A stretch of 64,000 nt of DNA from Balaenoptera acutorostrata (GCF_949987535.1 NC_080065.1:38913239-38977238); one strand, 5' to 3'; positions 10,017 through 21,929 are shown, numbered from the stretch's first letter. Numbers and translations: made by a program. Notes: generated by a model from the letters alone, not told the origin.

Positions 10017-10705
10017 ATTTTTAAAAAAAATTTTACCTAGGGCTTCCCTGGTGGCGCAGTGGTTGAGAATCTGCCTGCTAATGCAGGGGACACGGGTTCG
10101 AGCCCTGGTCTGGGAAGATCCCACATGCCACGGAGCAGCTGGGCCCGTGAGCCACAATTGCTGAGCCTGCGCGTCTGGAGCCTGTGCCCCGCGACGGGAG
10201 GGGCCGCGATAGAGAGAGTCCCGTGCACCGCGATGAAGAGCGGTCCCCGCACCGCGATGAAGAGTGGCCCCCGCTTGCCGCAACTGGAGAAAGCCCTCGC
10301 ACGAACCGAAGACCCAACACAGCCAAAAATAAATAAATAAATAAATAAATAAGAAAATCCTTTAAAAAAAAAAAAAAAATTTTTACCTATTTATTTTTTG
10401 GCTGCATTGGGTCTTCGTTGCTGCACGCGGGCTTTCTCTAGCTGCGGCGAGCGGGGGCTACTCTTCGCTGTGGTACACGGGCTTCTCATTGTGGTGGCTT
10501 CTCTTGTTGCGGAGCATGGGCTCTAGGCGCGCGGCCTTCGGTAGTTGCAGCATGCGGGCTCAATAGTTGCAGCGAGCGGGCTCAGTAGTTGTGGCGCATT
10601 GGCTTAGTTGCTCCCTGGCATGTGGGATCTTCCCGGACAAGGGATCGAACTGGTGTCTCCTGCACTGGCAGGCAGATTCTTAACCACTGCACCACCAGGA
10701 AGTCC
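10017..10705 (-). mobile_element. CHR-family SINE, longer form, antisense, interrupted by a younger SINE
   Basis: The main body is 10380-10705, ending accaccaggaagtcc, and its T-rich tail is split by the SINE at 10040-10363. It duplicated the L1 bases tacagttccca (10006-10016 and 10706-10716). Confidence 0.88.
10040..10363 (+). mobile_element. CHR-family SINE, shorter form, with a 24-bp internal duplication
   Basis: Starts gggcttccctggtggcgcag and ends in an (aaat)n tail. The flanks ttttaccta and tttttaccta repeat on both sides. Bases 10225-10248 and 10249-10272 are tandem copies of a caccgcgatgaagag unit, also seen in the copy at 34.8 kb. Confidence 0.92.
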
Positions 10706-11410
10706 TACAGTTCCCAGTGTTACACAGTAAATCCTTGTTGCTTATCTACTTATGTACAGTAGTTTGTATCTGTTAATCCCATACTCCTAATTTATCCCTC
10801 CCCTTCTTTCCCCTTTGGTAAACATGTTTGTTTTCTGTATCTGTGAGTCTGTTTCTGTTTTGTATATAGATTCATTTGTATTATTTTTTATATTCCACAT
10901 ATAAGTGACATCATATAATATTTGTCTTTCTCTGTCTGACTTACTTCACTTAGTATGACAAATGGCAGTATTTCATTCTTTTTTATGGCCAAGTAATACT
11001 CCATTGTAAATATATACCACAGCTTCTTAAACCAGTCATCTGTTGACGGACACTTAGGTTGCTTCCATGTCTTGGCTATTATAAATAGTGCTGCTATGAA
11101 CATTGGGGTGTGTGTATATTTTCAAATTAGTTATATTTTCAATATTTTCAAATTTGCCTTTTCTGGATATATGCCCAGGAGTGGGATTGCTGGATCATAT
11201 GGTAACTCTATTTTTAGTTTTTTAAGAAACCTCCATACTGTTTTCCATAGTGGCTGCACCAATCTACATTCCCGCCAACAGTGGTGGAGGGTTTGAAGGG
11301 AATCCATTCTTAACAGCCTCTTCTGTGCTGGGCAATCTGGGTCTAGTCAGCATACTTAAGAAAGCAGAGTTTTCAAACAAACCTTTATAGACTATTAAAT
11401 CAAATTACAT

Positions 11411-11640
11411 TAAATTGAACAAAATCAAACATTTATTAGGTGCTTACGCTAGGCACAATGCTGAGTTCCCTGTTCTTAAGGACCTCAAAATCTAATAGAA
11501 GAGACAGACACGTAAGCAGTGAAAACACATTGGAAAGTGTGACAATGTCTAGGATGGCTGTAAGCACAAGGGTCTGCTGGAACCTTGGAAATGAAAAGAG
11601 GAGTGTTTTAACCCAGCCTGGAGATAGGGCCAGCAGGATA
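11411..11640 (-). repeat. L2 3' end, antisense
   Basis: Shows aacatttattaggtgctt, then ctaggcacaatgctgag, then cttaaggacctcaaaatctaa and gagacagacacgtaa, which is the reverse complement of the L2 3' end. Confidence 0.65.
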
Positions 11641-12769
11641 GGTTAGCACAAGTTCAACAGGCACTTTATCTTAGGTTTCACACTCTACCTCCAAAGCCCC
11701 CAGCAAAGCTGATCACAGCGCTGTCTAGAAAAATATTTTGCTTCAATTTTTATGAATGATTAAAATCTCCTGATAGGTTGTTCCAGGCACCACCATACAA
11801 TGAACCTTAAGATTACTGACTGTATCCTATCAAATTGAACTTTATCCTAATGATCTCATCTCCCACAACTTCCAACCCTGGAGTAAAGAATCTATCTTTC
11901 TTAATACTGTCTCATTCTTCCACATCCTTATCATTTTTCCCCAGAAGGTTTATGCATCTATTTAATCCATGTTTTTAATAAGCATTCTCAGGTTCTTAGG
12001 GGTCGTGGGTGACTTCCATGGAGAATAGGGCCCTAAGAATCTGTGAGTTCATTATATACTTAAAAGAGAAAAAGACTATGAACTGTGATTTTAGAAATCA
12101 GTTTATTAGCTACAGCAGGTGATAATATGACATTGATCCATTAACATTTGTAAAACATTGATGTCTAAAATTATTAAAAAGCATCATTACCATATTAAGG
12201 GCCTATATAAAATATTAACCCCCTTAACTTGGTTGTTAGGTGGTGTTCTACATATAAAGGGAAATGAAGACTTTTCCAATATTTTGGGAAATGGACCCTT
12301 TGATCTAAATGATTCTTCCTCCCCTTTCATGTACAAGAAGGTGCCCTAGACCTCACCTTATATGTTGTACCCAATATAAGATTGTTTGAGCATGCATGTT
12401 TAAAGGTAAGCCATTGAGTATGCAAGGGGTACCCAGGAAAAAAATAAGATGTTTTCAAAGTAAGCAAGCAAACTAAGAACAATGGCCAGAGGAAGGCACA
12501 GACCAGCAGCTTGGATTAGATAAGGAGTAATGTGAGCCTTTGAGTTTCATATGAAATATGCTTTGAAGGGAGCTCTTCTTCAGGCTCTCAAGTTTACAGA
12601 TCTGAGAACTGTTTGATATATCAAACATGAATGCAATTAAGGGGGTAACTACATAGAGTGCCAAATTTCATGCGGGACTGAGCACATTCAGAGAGTAACA
12701 GACATCAGAAGAATTTTTGTTTGAATTAAGATGTTATTAATTTTTTTTTAATTTAAAAAAAAAAAAACT
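11641..12769. other. Unique sequence ending in an A/T tract
   Basis: No gene or repeat recognised. 12741-12772 is a T-run followed by an A-run. Short open frames at 12158-12349 and 12473-12664 look like chance. Confidence 0.45.
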
Positions 12770-12849
12770 TGTCTAAACCAGAGCCAGCACCTGCAGCTCC
12801 TCACAGGACAGAGAATTGGCACCAAGAGACAAGAAGCAAGGGGGCATCA

Positions 12850-13420
12850 AATAGCCTCCAGACGACATGTAAGGGAGGAAAAATAATTTCCCTCTGCCCT
12901 TCTAGGTTCTTGGCTGAGACACCCACCGTAGTACAAGATAGAGCAACAAGAGAAAAACAAACAGAGGTTTAATAACATGTGTACCTCCTGTATACACGGG
13001 AGATACTCAGAAAAACTGAGTAACTCCCAGAAATGGCTCAAGTCACCACCTTAAATACCACCTCCAGCTAAAGGCAAAAGAAGGTGTTGGGAGCTAGTTA
13101 TGGGAGGCTACTGGGGAAAGCACAGTAAACAAGGGTAAGGTTATTACACAGATTTAGGTCATTGTCTTCTCCACTGATAAGTTTCTAGAGATTCGGTTCT
13201 CCTCCTCCTCCTGTTACAGAGAGGGAGATACCCTTACAGAGAGTTTTCCCTTATAAATGTAAATAGCCCTTACAAACGGATAACTTCTACTCAGTTTCCA
13301 GAGCTTCTCCTGTGTCTGCAGTTTCTCCAAAATACAGCCCAAAGTAATTCTTATGCCAAAGAGGCATAAGAGTAATTCTTATTGCCAATGCAGCTCAAGT
13401 GATTATTCATTTCCTCACAT
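12850..13420. repeat. Possible degraded LTR/ERV-derived segment
   Basis: The stretch with aacatgtgtacctcctgtat and gagtaactcccagaaatggc resembles ERV-derived sequence I recall, but I cannot name a family or find clear ends. Treat as a guess. Confidence 0.3.
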
Positions 13421-13580
13421 ATCCTAGACATGGAAAACATATGTCAGCCTGATGAATTCCTTCTCAACACTAATAATGCCTTAGACTAGCTGCTAAAAAC
13501 CTTTTATGCCCATTTTCCTTAAAACTTAGAGAGCTTTCTGTTGTGCGTCTACCATGCTATCCATTTTGCAAAGAGGCCAG

Positions 13581-13647
13581 TTTTGTATAGTTGAAAAATT
13601 TCAACTACACAAAAAGATAATAAATAAAACATTTCAACTATACAAAA
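13581..13647. repeat. Near-perfect hairpin with an extra copy of one arm
   Basis: ttttgtatagttgaaa (13581-13596) is followed after two bases by tttcaactacacaaaa (13599-13614, 15 of 16 complementary), and tttcaactatacaaaa (13632-13647) is a perfect 16-base complement. Confidence 0.9.
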
Positions 13648-14150
13648 ACTGAAATACCTCAGTTAGATGGATATTTCAAGACAACCTACGTTAATTTTCT
13701 GGTGGTCTTAATTTGCCACTTCACTTTACATATTACCAAAAAGTCTTCCAGGACTTGTGTTGATGATTTCTCAAATATTAAGAGTTTTATCACAGAATCT
13801 TAAAGCAAATATTTTGAATTTTCTGAAAGAACAGTCAAGTAAGTGTAATAATTTCAGACCAGGTAGTTTTGTATAATGCTCATTAAAAATAATTCAACTT
13901 TTCAAAGAAGGAAACATGGTCTTAATTTGTATCCCATACTGGTAGAAAAGTATGTATGTGCTGGGTATAAATAATTATAGTCATTCTCTACATACTGTTT
14001 CACAACTATTTTTAATTTAATAATATATCATGGACATCTTTCCAAGCCATAGACATCTTTCCATGTCAGTGTGTACAGAGTTACCTCATTCTTTTTAAAA
14101 ATAGCACATTATTTCATTCTATGAATGGTCCATAATAGGTACTCCCTTTT

Positions 14151-14164
14151 TTTTTTTTTTTAAT

Positions 14165-14199
<35 letters not shown>

Positions 14200-14461
14200 T
14201 GGCTGTGTTGGGTCTTCGTTTCTGTGTAAGGGCTTTCTCTAGTTGCGGCAAGTGGGGGCCACTCTTCATCGCGGTGCGCGGGCCCCTCACCATCGCGGCC
14301 TCTCCCGTTGTGGAGTACAGGCTCCAGACGCGCAGGCTCAGCAACTGTGGCTCACGGGCTCAGTCGCTCCGCGGCATGTGGGATCCTCCCAGACCAGGGC
14401 TCGAACCCGCGTCCCCTGCATTGGCAGGCAGATTCTCAACCACTGCGCCACCAGGGAAGCC
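14151..14461 (-). mobile_element. CHR-family SINE, shorter form, antisense
   Basis: Long (ttta)n tail at left; the head at right reads ccaccagggaagcc. Target-site duplication ctccctttt (14142-14150, 14462-14470). It lacks the 24-bp duplication. Confidence 0.9.
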
Positions 14462-14730
14462 CTCCCTTTTAATGTAGGTTTTGTTTCCACTTTTCAAAAT
14501 TTAATTGACCATATTTTTATATGTATCTTTGTGAATGACATATAATTTCTGCTTGAAGTAAAATTGCTGGTGAAAGGGAATGCATATTTCAAATTTTGAA
14601 TGCTATTACCAAATTGCCCTTCCAAGTATACCAAATTATACTCCCACCCAAAAGTACATGGCAGTACTTATTTCCACTGTCAAATTATTGTTTAATTTGA
14701 GTTTATTTCATTATTTGTAAGTTTATTGAT

Positions 14731-15116
14731 TGTGTTAGTTCACTAGGGCTGCCATCACAAAGTACCACACATTGGGCAGCTTAAATAACAGAAATTTATT
14801 TCCTCACAGTTCTGGAGGCTAGAAGTCCAAGATCAAGGTGTCAGCAGGGTTGGTTTCATTTGAAGCCTCTCTTCTTGGCTTGTAGATGGCCATTTTCTCT
14901 CTGTGTCTTCATATGGTCTTCTTCTATGTGTGCCTCTTTCCTAATCTCCACTTCTTATGAGGACACCAGTCATATCGCACTAGAACCATCCATATGACCT
15001 CATTTGACCTTAACTACCTCTTTCAAGGCCCCATCTCCAAATACAGTCACATTCTGAGGTACTGGGGTTAGGACTTCAACATACAAATTTGGGAGAACAC
15101 AATTCAGCCCCTAGCA
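14731..15116 (-). mobile_element. MLT1/MST-type MaLR solo LTR, antisense
   Basis: 386 bases; the reverse complement begins tgctaggggctgaattgtgt and ends gtgaactaacaca. AATAAA lies near the right part of the LTR in its own orientation. Five-base duplications ttgat (14726-14730) and ttgac (15117-15121). Near full length. Confidence 0.82.
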
Positions 15117-15240
15117 TTGACCATTTGTACTCTCTTATCTGTGAAATGCCAGTTCATGCCATTTGTCTATTTTACTATTAATCTTTTTAAATTTATTACA
15201 AACATTATTTGTATATTAAGGAACGCATTCCTTCTCTATG

Positions 15241-16839
15241 TTTTTCTTTGCTGTTTTATGTATCAACATACATGAAAGCATCTTTTAAATTCTGGTTTAT
15301 TAGCAATGTAAGGCTAAGTGCAGAAGGGATTTTACTTTTCTCACATCCTTAAATCACCACCTAGAAGCATGACACCTTAATTTCCCTTGGAATTTTCAGA
15401 CTAGGTTTTGCTACAACTTATTTTCAATGTAATGCTGATAGCGTGGGACCATCCTAGCTGTTAAAGGCCAGCACTCACATTTAGCGCTAAATTCTCCTCC
15501 TTTATTGCCCCATTATTAACCCTCTAGTAGTGCTGGTACAAGCAGTCATGTCATTCTACAAAGAAATTTTTTTATAAAGCAGTTGTTTTCGGAACCAGCT
15601 GTCTTTGTAGACAGGTAAATAATCATCTATATGGTTGAGTTTGAAGGGCACAAAAATCACTTCCTCTGTGCCTTAAGTCCTCCCAATAAAATCTTCCTTG
15701 TCTCCAGAAAGGCCTGGGATAAAGCAAATGGTTCTCAGAGAGGGAAGGGGGCCATTCCCATTTACTCAGTGCTGCAGCAAGGTCGGCGCCTAAGGAAATG
15801 AGGCCTGGAGGGTCAGATGATGAAACTTAGGGCTGAGAACTGTGGAGAGTATAAATAGCCAAGTTGGCATCATCACACATTATCTACCATGTGCTTATGG
15901 GGTGACGTTTTTCACTGATGAGACATATGGTCCCTGGGCCTGTGGGAACCATCATGTGATGAAGTGAAGAAACTGGGTAGAGAATGTTCCTTCTGGAGGA
16001 CAGAGAGCAAACAGGAGACATACCCACTCCTAGTTCTCCCTGGAAACTTGGACTTTATCACCCTCTGTTCCAGCTTTCTGATCTGTATAACAGTATCTAT
16101 GGTTCTTTACCACATTCTAGGAGCCTAGAATCACAAACTGTCAGAGAAGGGAGAGATCACCCCTCTCAAAGATAAACAAGTAAACAAAGGCCCACCTGAC
16201 TTCTCTACATGGAGAAGGAAAGTGAGGAAGGCAGAGAACAAGGTGGGAAAAGGGATGTGTTAGCTCCTTGAAACACTATTGGCAATTCATCGGGAATTCA
16301 CAATTACAGCTGGTGATACACTCACTTTCCCTTTTGAAATGAAACACGGGTTGTATAAATGAGGCATGTTTCAGTTCTAAGGTCTTTCATGTTTATGTAA
16401 CTCAAATATATACTCAACAAAGCAGCCAATAGTAGGACACACACTTTCCTCAATTTGAGGATTAATGGAAAAATGGCAAAATATTTGTTCTTTTTGAAAA
16501 ATGACTCCATAATAACTTTTAAAGCAAGTTTTGATCTTTTAGTGCATAGCTTAATCCTGAATGCATACTTGTGCAGGGTTATTTAACCATTAAAGCACAT
16601 AGTTTAATCTTTGCAAGAAGCATAGAAAGGTGTGAGTGTGCATATGTGCCTGTGTGTGCACGCGTCTGTGTGTGCATGCCCACATGCCCTGGAACCCTGG
16701 ACACTGGAGTGTGACTCCAGAGTGACAGTGAACAGAAGGCGAGCACGTGAAAGAAGACTGGGAACATAGAATTAACAGTGGTTCTCCTTTAGTATAAGGG
16801 TGAGTTTTAGTTCTTCTTTGTGCTTATGTGCTTTTTTCT
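15241..16839. other. Unique sequence with no gene seen
   Basis: No repeat or exon recognised except a GT-rich stretch at about 16630-16680 (gtgtgagtgtgcatatgtgc) on the way to the minisatellite. Short open frames look like chance. Confidence 0.45.
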
Positions 16840-16937
16840 AAGAAGTCAATAGTAATGATGGCTAAGAAGTCTATAGTAGTGATGGCTAAAAAGTCTACAG
16901 TAATGATGGCTAAGAAGTCTACAATAATAGAATGGCT
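16840..16937. repeat. 24-bp minisatellite, four units
   Basis: Units aagaagtcaatagtaatgat-ggct, with 1-4 differences each, at 16840-16863, 16864-16887, 16888-16911, and a 26-base last unit at 16912-16937. Confidence 0.92.
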
Positions 16938-17150
16938 ATCATTTATTATGTGCGTGCCACTATCCTAAGTCTTTTCTAGGTAATAGCTCATGTAATCCTC
17001 TCAACAGCCTATTACCCTTGCTTTATAGTCGAGAAAACTGAAGCAAGTGGAGGTTAAGTAACTCTCCCCAGATTCAGATCTGGAAAGCAGAGGAGCTGGG
17101 ATTCAAACTCAACAGTTCCAGTGTTCAAGAGCTTAACTGCTACAATAAAC
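16930..17150 (-). repeat. MIR SINE
   Basis: Reverse-complement MIR: atcatttattatgtgcg, gctcatgtaatcctctcaac, gtcgagaaaactgaagc, gctgggattcaaactc, ending in a degraded head. Confidence 0.75.
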
Positions 17151-18589
17151 ATGAATTTACTTTTCTTCATAAATGTGTATGGATGTATATATGTGTATAC
17201 ATATACGTTTTTTTAAGGCTAGGCACATGCATGCTGAGGCTTGGTACATTTAAATAAATGCATAGCACCTGTAGCTGAATTCCATTCTCTTGTTTGCTGG
17301 AGAATAGTCAGCATAACTATTTTCCAAAATACTTTAACTGCTAGGTTTTTCAATTGGAGAAAGAAGAATCTTGTACTAGGCCGAAGGCGGCTCTGCAATC
17401 CCTCCTACTGTTTGGTTGCCACCTGACTCAGGACAGAAGTGCTCTCAGATTACTACGTGGAGCCTAAAAATCAGATTAATTTCAGAGGAGCACGCTGTGC
17501 AGTGATAAAAGTGCAGATCTGAAATCCTCAAACTCCATCCTCACACTGCATACAAGGAACAATTCTGAAACCTCCCTCCTCAGCAGTCTTCTAGGCTCTT
17601 CTCAAACATTTCTAGAATGAAGAGCTCACGCCTCCATGTTCTCTCACGGAGCCTCCCACATTGTACGTGAAGTCTCCCCACATGAACCTGAACTCTTCGC
17701 GGTACAAGCTCTGCACTCAGGAACTGCACAGAAAAGTACATAGTCTAAAGCTGATGAGGTGACCATTTTGCCCAGCTCCCTCCTTCTGAATTCCACCTTT
17801 CTCTTTGGGTTCCCACTCCAGTTACCCTGGGAGATAACACAGGAGAAGCTAATATTTGAAAGTAATAAGTTCCAATGGAAAACACTTCCCTCTCTGGTGC
17901 TCTGGTGCTGTAATAGTCTGGGGTCATCACATCCTCTTGAATGTTAAGTGTTCAACTAGAGCAGCTGAAAGCTAGTGCTGAGTAACGTGCCAACAATGTT
18001 GCAAAGGTGCAGGAATGGACAAACACTGCCATGAAATGAATCAGGCCTTAGGTATGTAATATACCAGGGTTCCTGTTCTTCAACCCTCTGACCCCAAACC
18101 ATCAGACCCAGACCCTGGCCTCCGGCTCCTATATCTTTAAGACCACTGAGGCATCTGAACCTTCAGAACATGGCTGGACCTAACCTTGGCTGCAGCTTCT
18201 CAGCGTGTTCCAGCTTCAACCTTGGATTTGCCACAAACTGTGGGTTCTGGCTCTGCTCACATTTGGCATCTCCCAATGTACTGACCCTGGTCATATTCAC
18301 TGACCCGGATTTTGCCTTCTGGACAAGGTTTTCACTTCTTGCCAACACTTGCCTATTTATGTCATCATTATTTCAATCTCAGGACTGACGAGGCTCATGA
18401 CCCTGAAGGCTTAACCAGGCAGACGGAATGAAGCCAAACCACTTCTCTCACCTTATCTGCCACACTCCTGGGTGGGGCTCCCCTACCCAGCCTTACGGCT
18501 TCACCTTCTCCTGGTCCTCCCCACTTTGTCAACACCATCCCCCTGCCCCAGAGTCCCTTTCCTGCTACTCCCCAGTTCAGATCCTAGCA
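17151..18589. other. Unique sequence with no gene seen
   Basis: No repeat or exon recognised. Overlapping open frames of 60-70 codons on both strands at 17745-17947 and 18163-18388 show no family signature. Confidence 0.45.
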
Positions 18590-18730
18590 CAGGGTTAAAA
18601 ATTCAGGCTCTGGAATCAGATTGCCTGGGTTTGGGTCCAGTTTCTCTACTTATTAACTAGGTGGCCTTGGGCAACTGTGACTTAACTCTCAACACTTAGG
18701 TTTTTCCATGTGTAAAATGAGAATTGTAGC
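18590..18730 (+). repeat. MIR fragment
   Basis: ttcaggctctggaatcagat, tgcctgggtttgggtcc, ggccttgggcaactgtg and a gtgtaaaatgagaat core in the forward sense. Confidence 0.75.
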
Positions 18731-18744
18731 AGCACCAGCTATGG

Positions 18745-19560
18745 GGGCACTGCTAGCTGCCGATCCAACATCCAGGTCCTTCCTCCTCCTTCAGCTCTGT
18801 CCTTAGGCTGCTCTGTGCTCAGACTGACAGATAGAAACCAAAAAAAGCCTCCATTTCTCAGCCAATCCTGCCACTGGGGTGTCTGTATGACACAGTTCTA
18901 ACCAATGAGATGGAGGGCAAGTCTGAAGTCGGCTGGGGATCCCTAGGGAAGTTTTTCTTTCCATTTATTAGCATTCATTGTTTTATCTTTCTGCTGGGAT
19001 GCCAACGCACAGTGGATCGGCCCTTTTGTTCCACGGGGATAACCACACCCAGAGCCTGGAGCAAGAAGCTAGAAGGAGCTGGAAACCTGATGATTTCTCA
19101 AGCACCCATATCAGCCCAGACTGCCTACTCCTGGACTTTTTATTTATTTATTTATTCATTTATTCGTTGATTGATTGATTGATTGATTGATTGCTGTGTT
19201 GGGTCTTAGTTTCTGTGCGAGGGCTTTCTCTAGTTGTGGTGAGTGGGGGCCACTCTTCATCACAGTGCGCGGGCCTCTCACTATCGTGGCCTCTCTTGTT
19301 GCGGAGCACAGGCTCCAGACACGCAGGCTCAGTAATTGTGGCTCATGGGCCTATTTGCTCCGCGGCATGTGGGATCCTCCCAGACCAGGGCTCAAACCCG
19401 TGTCCCCTGCATTGGCAGGCAGATTCTCAACCACTGTGCCACCAGCGAAGCCCTGGACTTCTTATATGTGAGGAAAAATAAGTCTCCACTTGACTATGCC
19501 ACTATGGCCAGTTTTCTGTTGCCTAACAACTTTGTAAAAAGAACTAATGACACATAGCCT
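18745..19560 (+). repeat. Probable ancient LTR relic (MaLR-like), split by a SINE
   Basis: Features such as accaatgagatggagggcaa, agcctggagcaagaagctag, cagactgcctactcctgg and, after the SINE, cttcttatatgtgaggaaaa recall an old mammalian LTR. Family not assigned. Confidence 0.4.
19139..19451 (-). mobile_element. CHR-family SINE, shorter form, antisense, with a mixed tail
   Basis: Target-site duplication cctggactt (19130-19138, 19452-19460). The tail is (ttta)n and then (gatt)n, unlike the pure (aaat)n tails elsewhere in this window. Confidence 0.9.
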
Positions 19561-19819
19561 TCTGTCTTTCTTATCAAATGATACAGTATTTTAACAAGCT
19601 ACCCTCACCTCAGGAATTGGACTATGAATGACCTAAGGCTGGGAGAGAAAATGCACTGTCCACAGTGACGCTCTTCGTATCTTGCCTCTTCTTCATGTGC
19701 CTAGGCTGGCCTGCATGACCCCCTCCATCCTGGGACTGATGCAGGAATTGGCACACCAGGAAATCCTTCCCTCCTTAGATCCTTCACAGCACTATTTTGA
19801 CACCTTCCGCTCTTGGTGT

Positions 19820-19990
19820 TGAAACCATATTCTGCCTCTACTCCAGCTATTTGTTTATTTTTTGTCACCCTTCCAGATTATGAACTCCTAAGGGCCAAAA
19901 GTGTGTCTTACTCAGTTTGTATCCTCTGCAGCCACCATTCCAATACCTGGCACATAAAAGTTCCTCAGTAAGTATCTACTACGTTTCATT
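19820..19990 (+). repeat. L2 3' end
   Basis: ttatgaactcctaagggcc, then cctggcacataaaagttcctcag: forward L2 3' end. Confidence 0.6.
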
Positions 19991-20240
19991 AAGCTAAATT
20001 GCTTTGAAACTGACCAGTAAAAAGGACTAGAAATAATTAGTCAGACACCTGGTTTCCTGTCACTTGTTGGTTGGGTGCAATTTGCTTTCTTTATAGCTCT
20101 GCTCACCTAAAGAAGATTTGTTTCCCTCTATTATCCAGAAATGGCATTTTTTTTAAAAAGTATGTCAAAAATTCCAGGGAATCCCAAGAAGGGAAGACAC
20201 CATGTTTGTAGTATCTTGGTCACTGTCCTTACAATGTGTT

Positions 20241-20790
20241 TTTTGTTCATTCAACAAACAGTTATTGAGTATCCAAGTGCTGACATTGTTCCTATGCACT
20301 GGATATACAAGCAAGCAAAAAAAGAAAAAAGCAGAAGAAAACCCATTCCTACCCTTACGGAGCTTATAGTCGGATGGCAGAACAAATGTCAAGTGCTCAG
20401 TAGCAGAGAGTAGAAAACAGGGAAAGGAGCTGGTCTGTAGGGTTGGCGAAGGCTTCCCTGAGGAGGTAGCAATTGAGCTGCAGTCCGAATGAGGTGCAGG
20501 AGTGGAGCAGAGACAGCTGGAGGGAGACAGAAGAGCAGTGCAAAGACCGTCGATGGGAGGGAACACGGCTGAGGGAAGGAACTGAATCTGTACAGCTGGA
20601 GCAGAGGGGAAGTGATAAAACAGGAGACGCGTACGGGGGGCCAGGCCACGCCAGGCTGTGTAGACCTGTGGGAGTTTGTGTGTAACATGATCAGATTTGG
20701 ATTTTCAAAGATCACTTTAGTGCACAGTGATTGGAAGGCAGCAAGGGGGTCAGGGTGCAGCCTAGACAGTGCAGAAAAGCTTCTCCAAAG
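20241..20790 (-). repeat. L2 3' region, antisense, about 550 bases
   Basis: ttcattcaacaaacagttat, cttacggagcttatagtc, aggcttccctgaggaggtag, ggctgtgtagacctgtgg and acatgatcagatttgg follow each other in the order of reversed L2. This explains the open frames at 20165-20953 without a gene. Confidence 0.75.
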
Positions 20791-21714
20791 GCCAATCTCT
20801 GCCTTTTCCACCATCAGCCCTCTTCTCGCAGGAGCCCAAGGGCTCAACAAGGACCTGGGACGGGCCACTGATCCACTTGGTCAGAAAAGTTTGGAAGTGG
20901 AAGATGGGTCAAACTCAACTGAAAATGTTGTAAGGTTATTGCCAGACTCATAGCTACCCTCCTATCTTTCAACGGAGACTTAAAACACGCCTTGCCATCT
21001 TGATGACCATAATTACTTACTACGTGTGGTTTGTTGTCTTGAGAAAAGGGAGAGTTGTTTTTCCTAAAGTAATGCAACTTAGGGTCACCATGAAAAGTAA
21101 AGAAGTTACTGATAAAAGGAGTCAAGAGTCTTAGCAAGATTCTGTGTTTGTGTCTGGGAAAGATATTTAAATTAAGGAATCTGTGAGTTGGCGTGACAGC
21201 CTGGGGGAAAACAGATATATAACTGACTTTCTGGCAGGTTCTCAGCAGGCTCCTATCTTTCTGGGTTTCCACTGGCAGAGCCCAGACACAGCCCCTCAGG
21301 CCTGAGCCCAGGTAATCATGTGTTTTGATAAAAGTCAACAGAGCATTCCTTGGAGCTGAAGAGTTCAGTCAAAATCTTACTTGCATTTACTCCAAGAAAA
21401 GCCTGGAGTTTTCTTTTCTTGATCTTAGTCCAAGGGCGAGGTTTTCCGGAAAGTCTGAGAAGAAATTTATGCCTAGCAGTTAGAGGCCCATAGGGAAAGA
21501 AAACAATATGTTCCTTTTTTTCTGAAGAAAAGTCCAGCAAACAGCCTTGCAATCAATTTCTCTGGCACTCCTAAGCCCTTGGAGGATGCACACTGGCCAT
21601 TTTGTACCTACACACAAAATATCATTTAGTCCAATACTGATACCACAAGAGCTGGGTCTATATACAATGGTAAATGTTGCTTAGCAAAAAAACTGGCTGT
21701 ATTCCTTCCTTCAC
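20791..21714. other. Unique sequence
   Basis: A 164-codon minus-strand open frame (20844-21338) shows no known domain. Its right part is AT-rich, with no splice sites I would trust. Confidence 0.4.
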
Positions 21715-21800
21715 TTACATGTTTATAAATAACTGAGCATCAATTAAGTAGGCACACACTGCTAGATATTGGGGATTGCAGTGGTATGTCCAGCATCTTT
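21715..21800 (-). repeat. L2 3' end fragment, antisense
   Basis: aactgagcatcaattaagta and ctagatattggggattgcag are the reversed L2 end. Confidence 0.45.
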
Positions 21801-21929
21801 GATTTCACTAGGGTTCCACCAGGGCAAATGTCTCATGAGTTCTGAGATCTAAGTCCCCACGAGTGAAGCCTTGTTCTGAGCAATCAGGTTAGAATTCCCA
21901 TCCTGCAAACTCCTGCAAAATATGTGTTG

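Larger units (their letters stand above)
9882..11290 (-). mobile_element. 5'-truncated L1, antisense, with two nested SINEs
   Basis: Outer parts 9882-10016 and 10706-11290 are the 3' UTR and the ORF2 C-terminal region of an artiodactyl-type L1 in reverse complement. The 3' UTR reads tttacaacattgtgttagtt and the ORF2 part includes ctccattgtaaatatatacc. A perfect 16-bp target-site duplication gtttgaagggaatcca (9866-9881, 11291-11306) flanks the whole. The ORF2 frame is broken. Confidence 0.92.
13990..15240 (-). mobile_element. Old L1M fragment, antisense, split by a SINE and an MLT1 LTR
   Basis: Parts at about 13990-14150, 14471-14730 and 15117-15240 show the reverse complement of L1 ORF2-end and 3' sequence (gacatctttccatgtcag, aattgctggtgaaaggg, tatactcccaccc). 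The 14151-14461 SINE and the 14731-15116 LTR landed inside it. Confidence 0.6.

Noticed and set aside
14199..14545. Repeated open frames with motifs such as G-L-R-F and C-G-S-R-A-Q at 10.0-10.3, 14.2, 19.2, 23.8, 34.8 and 50.4 kb, which look like a protein family
   Set aside because: They are translations of CHR-family SINEs, mostly antisense. The SINE body happens to lack stops, and the ends match the SINE head and target-site duplications.
20165..20953. Cluster of 70-159 codon frames on both strands
   Set aside because: Lies within a reversed L2 relic, which accounts for the sequence.
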